Shown here: one piece after another, positions 15,025-15,447 of the stretch
Layout: each line of letters starts with the position of its first letter
Numbering within the stretch: position 1 is the stretch's first letter
Origin: JAIMBK01 sp040755975
GTDB taxonomy: Bacteria > Bacillota > Desulfotomaculia > Desulfotomaculales > Nap2-2B
Direction: 5' to 3'
DNA length: 15,447 bases
Assembly (NCBI GenBank): GCA_040755975.1
Contig: JBFLZY010000064.1
Coordinates: forward strand, 1-15,447
Position numbers and translations under genes: made by a program
The notes under the pieces: generated by a model
What the model was told of the DNA's origin: nothing
Databases searched by the model: none
Seen by the model: only the letters and a program-made list of their open reading frames with translations

Positions 15025-15447
15025 CTAAAAATCTCTGGCGATGACGAAATTGGCCAGTGCCCGTAAAAAGTCTGCTTTGTGGTCGAAATCTTTAAGGGCG
15101 TGAATGGCCGCGGTAATTGCCTCGCCGGCTCTTTCCTTTGCTTTTTCCATCCCGAAAAGACCGGGGTAAGTGGCCTTTTGATTCCGCTGGTCGCTGCCCA
15201 CCGGCTTGCCCAGTTTTGCCTGATCGCCTTCCACATCTAAAATGTCGTCCTTAATCTGGAAAGCCAGACCCAGGGATTCGGCGTAAGCGGTTAAGGAGCA
15301 AAGCATTTCTTCGTCGGCGTCCGCCAGGATGGCGCCGGAGCGCACCGCTGCCCGGTAAAGCGCCCCTGTCTTGTGACGGTGGATATACTCGAGAGTGGCC
15401 GGCTCTATTTCTCTGTCCGCAAACAGAAGATCCGCTACCTGTCCGCC
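15025..15447 (-). CDS. ispA: Polyprenyl (farnesyl/geranyl) diphosphate synthase, C-terminal part
   Basis: The last 140 residues of a trans-prenyl diphosphate synthase are visible; the 5' end is outside the window. The visible part begins GGQVADLLFAD. It contains EYIHRHKTGALYRAAVRSGAIL (conserved Lys-Thr binding diphosphate) and the second aspartate-rich motif in FQIKDDILDVEGD, followed by the usual SDQRNQKATYPGLFG. The enzyme condenses IPP with DMAPP/GPP to farnesyl diphosphate, the precursor of undecaprenyl and quinone chains. The first Asp-rich motif, which sets chain length, is not in the window, so ispA is assigned from synteny with dxs and the typical farnesyl-synthase C-terminus. Confidence 0.95.
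   Translation of the reverse strand, partial: GGQVADLLFADREIEPATLEYIHRHKTGALYRAAVRSGAILADADEEMLCSLTAYAESLGLAFQIKDDILDVEGDQAKLGKPVGSDQRNQKATYPGLFGMEKAKERAGEAITAAIHALKDFDHKADFLRALANFVIARDF

Noticed and set aside
1..15447. CRISPR arrays, tRNA or rRNA genes, prophage or transposase genes
   Set aside because: No regularly spaced repeats, cloverleaf or conserved rRNA stretches, and no integrase or transposase motifs were seen.

Overview
The window looks like part of the chromosome of an endospore-forming Firmicute, most likely a Peptococcaceae-type clostridium (Pelotomaculum/Desulfotomaculum-like; inferred from gene content, not from a database match). It holds spo0A, spoIVB, an argR-recN DNA-repair/regulation block and a SteA-SteB pair. 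All recognisable genes lie on the minus strand, so the natural reading direction is from base 15447 down to base 1. Base composition is mixed, with GC-rich genes and AT-rich promoter gaps, and many genes appear to start at TTG.

Bases 15447-11623 hold the isoprenoid and OLE block. The 3' end of ispA (farnesyl/geranyl diphosphate synthase) is followed by a gap of about 800 bases with no gene. That gap contains a roughly 600-nt structured RNA closed by a 16-bp helix between its ends. Its size, its position between ispA and a small four-helix membrane protein, and the following dxs-tlyA-nadK-argR-recN-spoIVB-spo0A order identify it as OLE (Ornate, Large, Extremophilic) RNA. The membrane protein is OapA, its protein partner. 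This ribonucleoprotein is the most striking system in the window. A good extended -10 promoter lies just upstream of the RNA.

Bases 11621-7571 carry tlyA (rRNA 2'-O-methyltransferase), nadK (NAD kinase), argR (arginine repressor) and recN (repair ATPase). They are tightly packed or overlapping and end in a hairpin-plus-U-tract terminator after recN.

Bases 7394-5111 are the sporulation block: spoIVB (PDZ serine peptidase, apparently starting at a CTG codon) and spo0A (master response regulator). A sigma-H-like promoter and an extended -10 promoter precede spo0A, and an intrinsic terminator follows it.

Bases 4933-1 hold an envelope/cell-division cluster: steA (thiamin-pyrophosphokinase-like membrane protein), steB (single-pass coiled-coil protein of the MctB 'copper transporter' family), a family 2 glycosyltransferase, a divergent MraY/WecA-type phosphoglycosyltransferase and a PepT-like M20 peptidase that runs off the window. 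A roughly 260-base, palindrome-rich element with terminal inverted repeats separates the two glycosyltransferase genes. The order tlyA-nadK-recN-steA-steB is also found in mycobacteria, so this region looks like an ancient neighbourhood into which Firmicutes-specific genes (argR, spoIVB, spo0A) are set.
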